Source: Alphaproteobacteria bacterium (GTDB lineage Bacteria; Pseudomonadota; Alphaproteobacteria; Micavibrionales; Micavibrionaceae). From it: a stretch of 64,000 bases of DNA. Every line of letters starts with the position of its first letter. Position 1 is the stretch's first letter. Below the pieces are notes generated by a model. The model was given only the letters and a program-made list of their open reading frames with translations, made no database searches and was not told the DNA's origin. Of the stretch, positions 61,990-64,000 are shown in pieces. Made by a program: the position numbers and the translations under genes. The stretch covers positions 1 to 64,000 of the forward strand of contig JAJFGV010000084.1 of the NCBI GenBank assembly GCA_021775965.1, read 5' to 3'.

Positions 61990-62766
61990 TTATGGAGCGG
62001 TACAGTCGCGGCCTTGTGTCTTGAACAACAATCCATAAAGCCATTGCGGGATGTAGTATTTTCGATTGCTCATAACGCTACCAATAATTTCGCCCCCGCT
62101 ATTCCTAATCGTCTCTACTAATTCTTTGGCCACAGGCGTACGGGTGCGCTCTGCTTGTATAACAAGAAGCGTTCCGTCAGTGAGAGGGGCCAAAGATGCG
62201 GCAACTCCGCTTTTCAAAGACCCTTCAGAGTGAACGATAATAACGTCATAAAAGTTGCGCAGTGTAGAGAAAACCTCTTTTGCAATTTTAGTGTTAAAGG
62301 ACCTATCTTTCTGTTTTCCTTCAGAGAAGAGTACTGCATATGAAAGCTCAGTATTTTTTATATTTATAATCGGTGCCTTGGCTGCATGTGTATTTCCCTC
62401 AAGAGACAGCGCGTATTGATCAAGAGATATTTGAGGGCGCAAACCATACTGTGCGCATATATTCTTTTCATATGGTGCGACATCAACGATCAAAACTTTT
62501 TTTCCTTCCTGCGTGGCCGCGAAAAAAGCGGTTTCCACTGCAATAACATCCGCTGATTCACCACTATAGGTACTGGTGAAATGGACCAACCGGTTTGTTG
62601 TATTCGTTTCTTTCGGCGCGGTCGCGTTTTCTATAGCCCCGAGTATCGCCGCAAGCTCACCAGTTGGGAGAGTTTGTACAAATTCAATATCAGTGATTTG
62701 CACGGGAAGCTTCCCGCCGATAACGGACTCTTTAAAGTTTTGCATATCTTTATTCGTACTGACCAT
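61990..62766 (-). CDS. BY-kinase-like (CpsD/CapB) ATPase with degenerate P-loop
   Basis: 258 residues. The fold is suggested by the paired arrangement with the Wzz-type gene upstream, the KKVLIVDVAPYEKN strand (Walker A'-like), YDVIIVHSEG, LLVIQAERTRTPVAKELVE and the final YYIPQWLYGLLF. The Walker A loop reads TSTYSGESADVI, without the conserved Gly-Lys-Ser/Thr, so ATP binding is doubtful. The C-terminus has only a few Tyr. It may be a catalytically silent partner of the chain-length protein. Confidence 0.7.
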   Translation of the reverse strand: MVSTNKDMQNFKESVIGGKLPVQITDIEFVQTLPTGELAAILGAIENATAPKETNTTNRLVHFTSTYSGESADVIAVETAFFAATQEGKKVLIVDVAPYEKNICAQYGLRPQISLDQYALSLEGNTHAAKAPIINIKNTELSYAVLFSEGKQKDRSFNTKIAKEVFSTLRNFYDVIIVHSEGSLKSGVAASLAPLTDGTLLVIQAERTRTPVAKELVETIRNSGGEIIGSVMSNRKYYIPQWLYGLLFKTQGRDCTAP

Positions 62767-62770
62767 GTTA

Positions 62771-64000
62771 TCAGAGCACCTTCTCAGCTTTACTGAAGGT
62801 TGCCAAAACAGGAACCCCTAGACGCGCACGAATTTGATTGGGGAAACTAAAGCAATCATTCATAAGCTCAAAAGCAATAGTAACAGCCGTTGCCGCAAAA
62901 AGGCCCAGCATTAAAATAGCAATCGCAATAATTTTCTTATTCGGCCCTGTAGGTTGTAGCGGCACACCCGGCGCATCAATAACCGAAATTTGGGTTATAT
63001 CCTGAGCATTCAATAAATAATTAACCCGTGCCTCTTCGGTACGCTGGCGGTAATATTTAAAATTTTCTTCGTCCAGATCAACCTTTTGCTTTAGCTCATT
63101 ATACTGCCCGCGCTGTTCTTCTAACCATGTAATCCGCTTATCAATAGAAGAGGTCTGTTTCGCAAGAGAGTTGTTCCCCAAACTTGTTTGCGCCATATCA
63201 TCTTTGCGCTGACGCAGCTGGTATCTGGCAACGGCGATACCCTCTTGCAGTCTTTTGACAAGAGGACTATCTGGTTTGTACGTTGCTTTCATTGTTGCTT
63301 CCCGGGTCTCCATCTCCGCAAGAATTTCTTGCGCCTTGGCAACGGACTGGTAAGCAATCGCAGACAGTTCATTTTTTTGTTTTAAGAGTTGTTCTATTTC
63401 CTTATCTATTTCGGAAACACCCATCTCTTTTTTGAATACGTTAAAAGTCGACTGACTTTCGCTGAGCTGATCTTTTGTTTTTTTTGTCTGCTCTTCCAAA
63501 AAAGTGATCTGTGGAGGGTTGTAGATCTCAGTATGGCGCTCTTTGTAAGCCTTAATTAAATTATTTATGAAGGCAGAAGAGGATTCTGGAGAACTGTGTC
63601 TGAAAGAAATTTCAATAAGATTGTTTTTAATTCCAGGAACAACCGTTAACTTTTTCTGCGCCTGCCGTACGGCTTTAAGAAGAAGAGTTCTGTCATCATA
63701 GCCCTGATCGCCTAGAGCAGGATATAGCTGCACGGCTTCCATTTTAGACACTACTTTTTTAATGAGATCGGCACTCTCCAGAATACTGACATTGGACGAT
63801 AAAATTTCAGCATTTTCACCATGGGGCGACGGCTTATACCCTTGGGCTCCCTGAAGATTTACTTCCAATCGTGCGTTTTCACCAAACTTCAACAAAAGAC
63901 TGCTTTTGGTTTCATAGTAAGGCTCCATATTCATAACAGCGACCAACCCAAAGGTGAGTATGATTAGAAACGTCAAAAGAAATTTGTTTTTTTGCTTAAA
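62771..64000 (-). CDS. Wzz/Wzc-type polysaccharide chain-length determinant, N-terminus beyond window
   Basis: The visible part covers 410 codons; the frame remains open to the window end, so the start is outside. N-terminal membrane helix (LLTFLIILTFGLVAVMNM), large periplasmic domain with long coiled coils (EEQTKKTKDQLSESQSTF, then ELKQKVDLDEENFKYYRQRT), the GVPLQPTGPNKK motif, and C-terminal membrane helix (IIAIAILMLGLFAATAV). It controls glycan chain length together with the ATPase gene downstream (4-bp gap). Confidence 0.85.
   Translation of the reverse strand, partial: FKQKNKFLLTFLIILTFGLVAVMNMEPYYETKSSLLLKFGENARLEVNLQGAQGYKPSPHGENAEILSSNVSILESADLIKKVVSKMEAVQLYPALGDQGYDDRTLLLKAVRQAQKKLTVVPGIKNNLIEISFRHSSPESSSAFINNLIKAYKERHTEIYNPPQITFLEEQTKKTKDQLSESQSTFNVFKKEMGVSEIDKEIEQLLKQKNELSAIAYQSVAKAQEILAEMETREATMKATYKPDSPLVKRLQEGIAVARYQLRQRKDDMAQTSLGNNSLAKQTSSIDKRITWLEEQRGQYNELKQKVDLDEENFKYYRQRTEEARVNYLLNAQDITQISVIDAPGVPLQPTGPNKKIIAIAILMLGLFAATAVTIAFELMNDCFSFPNQIRARLGVPVLATFSKAEKVL

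Overview
The window looks like a chromosomal segment of an alphaproteobacterium. This is inferred from gene order: trpG/trpE, ppiD, tpiA, secG, pyrG, kdsA, eno, ftsB-like, pdhA, pdhB (with its own lipoyl domain), pdhC, lpdA, lipA, coq10/ratA-like, cinA/pncC, pgpA and fused ispDF, followed by ntrY, ntrX, trkA, hfq, hflX and mazG. Both blocks are classic alphaproteobacterial arrangements. I cannot name the genus from sequence alone. No rRNA, tRNA, CRISPR array or insertion sequence was seen.

Region 1 (1-33600) is mostly core metabolism. It covers tryptophan entry (trpE, trpG), periplasmic folding (PpiD), glycolysis (tpiA, eno), secretion (secG), CTP synthesis (pyrG), Kdo synthesis (kdsA), division (ftsB/divIC-like), the pyruvate dehydrogenase complex with lipoyl synthesis, isoprenoid and phospholipid enzymes, the NtrY/NtrX two-component system, K+ uptake control (trkA), peptidoglycan glutamate supply (murI), Hfq/HflX and MazG. 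Small lineage-specific genes are wedged into it at 7607, 8909, 9349, 14945, 18411, 18947, 32264 and 33454. The usual dusB-ntrB-ntrC genes are missing between ispDF and ntrY. The lpdA-lipA interval holds an insertion that left a second copy of the lipA start.

Region 2 (33650-45445) is a surface-carbohydrate island, AT-richer to the eye. It holds a UDP-N-acetylhexosamine 6-dehydrogenase, an AsnB amidotransferase, a GT4 glycosyltransferase, a GT-B-like protein, two different PhyH-type Fe(II)/2-oxoglutarate dioxygenase-like proteins, an N-terminally extended methyltransferase, a PglK/MsbA-type flippase and a sulfotransferase.

Region 3 (59958 down to 45429, minus strand) is one long, tightly packed operon of 13 genes. 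It carries an apparently complete pathway to a pseudaminic-acid-type nonulosonate: PseB, PseC, a PseG fused to a PseH-like GNAT, PseI, and a cytidylyltransferase fused to an aldo/keto reductase. An amidotransferase trio (PseA/WbpG-like plus HisH and HisF paralogues) suggests an acetamidino derivative. An extra SDR and the fused reductase suggest a further redox or epimerisation step. Two methyltransferases, a GT4 and a KpsS-like protein complete the operon. This is the most interesting system in the window.

Region 4 (59991-64000) holds a small membrane protein, an O-antigen ligase/polymerase-like protein, a probable frameshifted gene, a BY-kinase-like ATPase with a degenerate P-loop, and a Wzz-type chain-length protein that runs off the window end.
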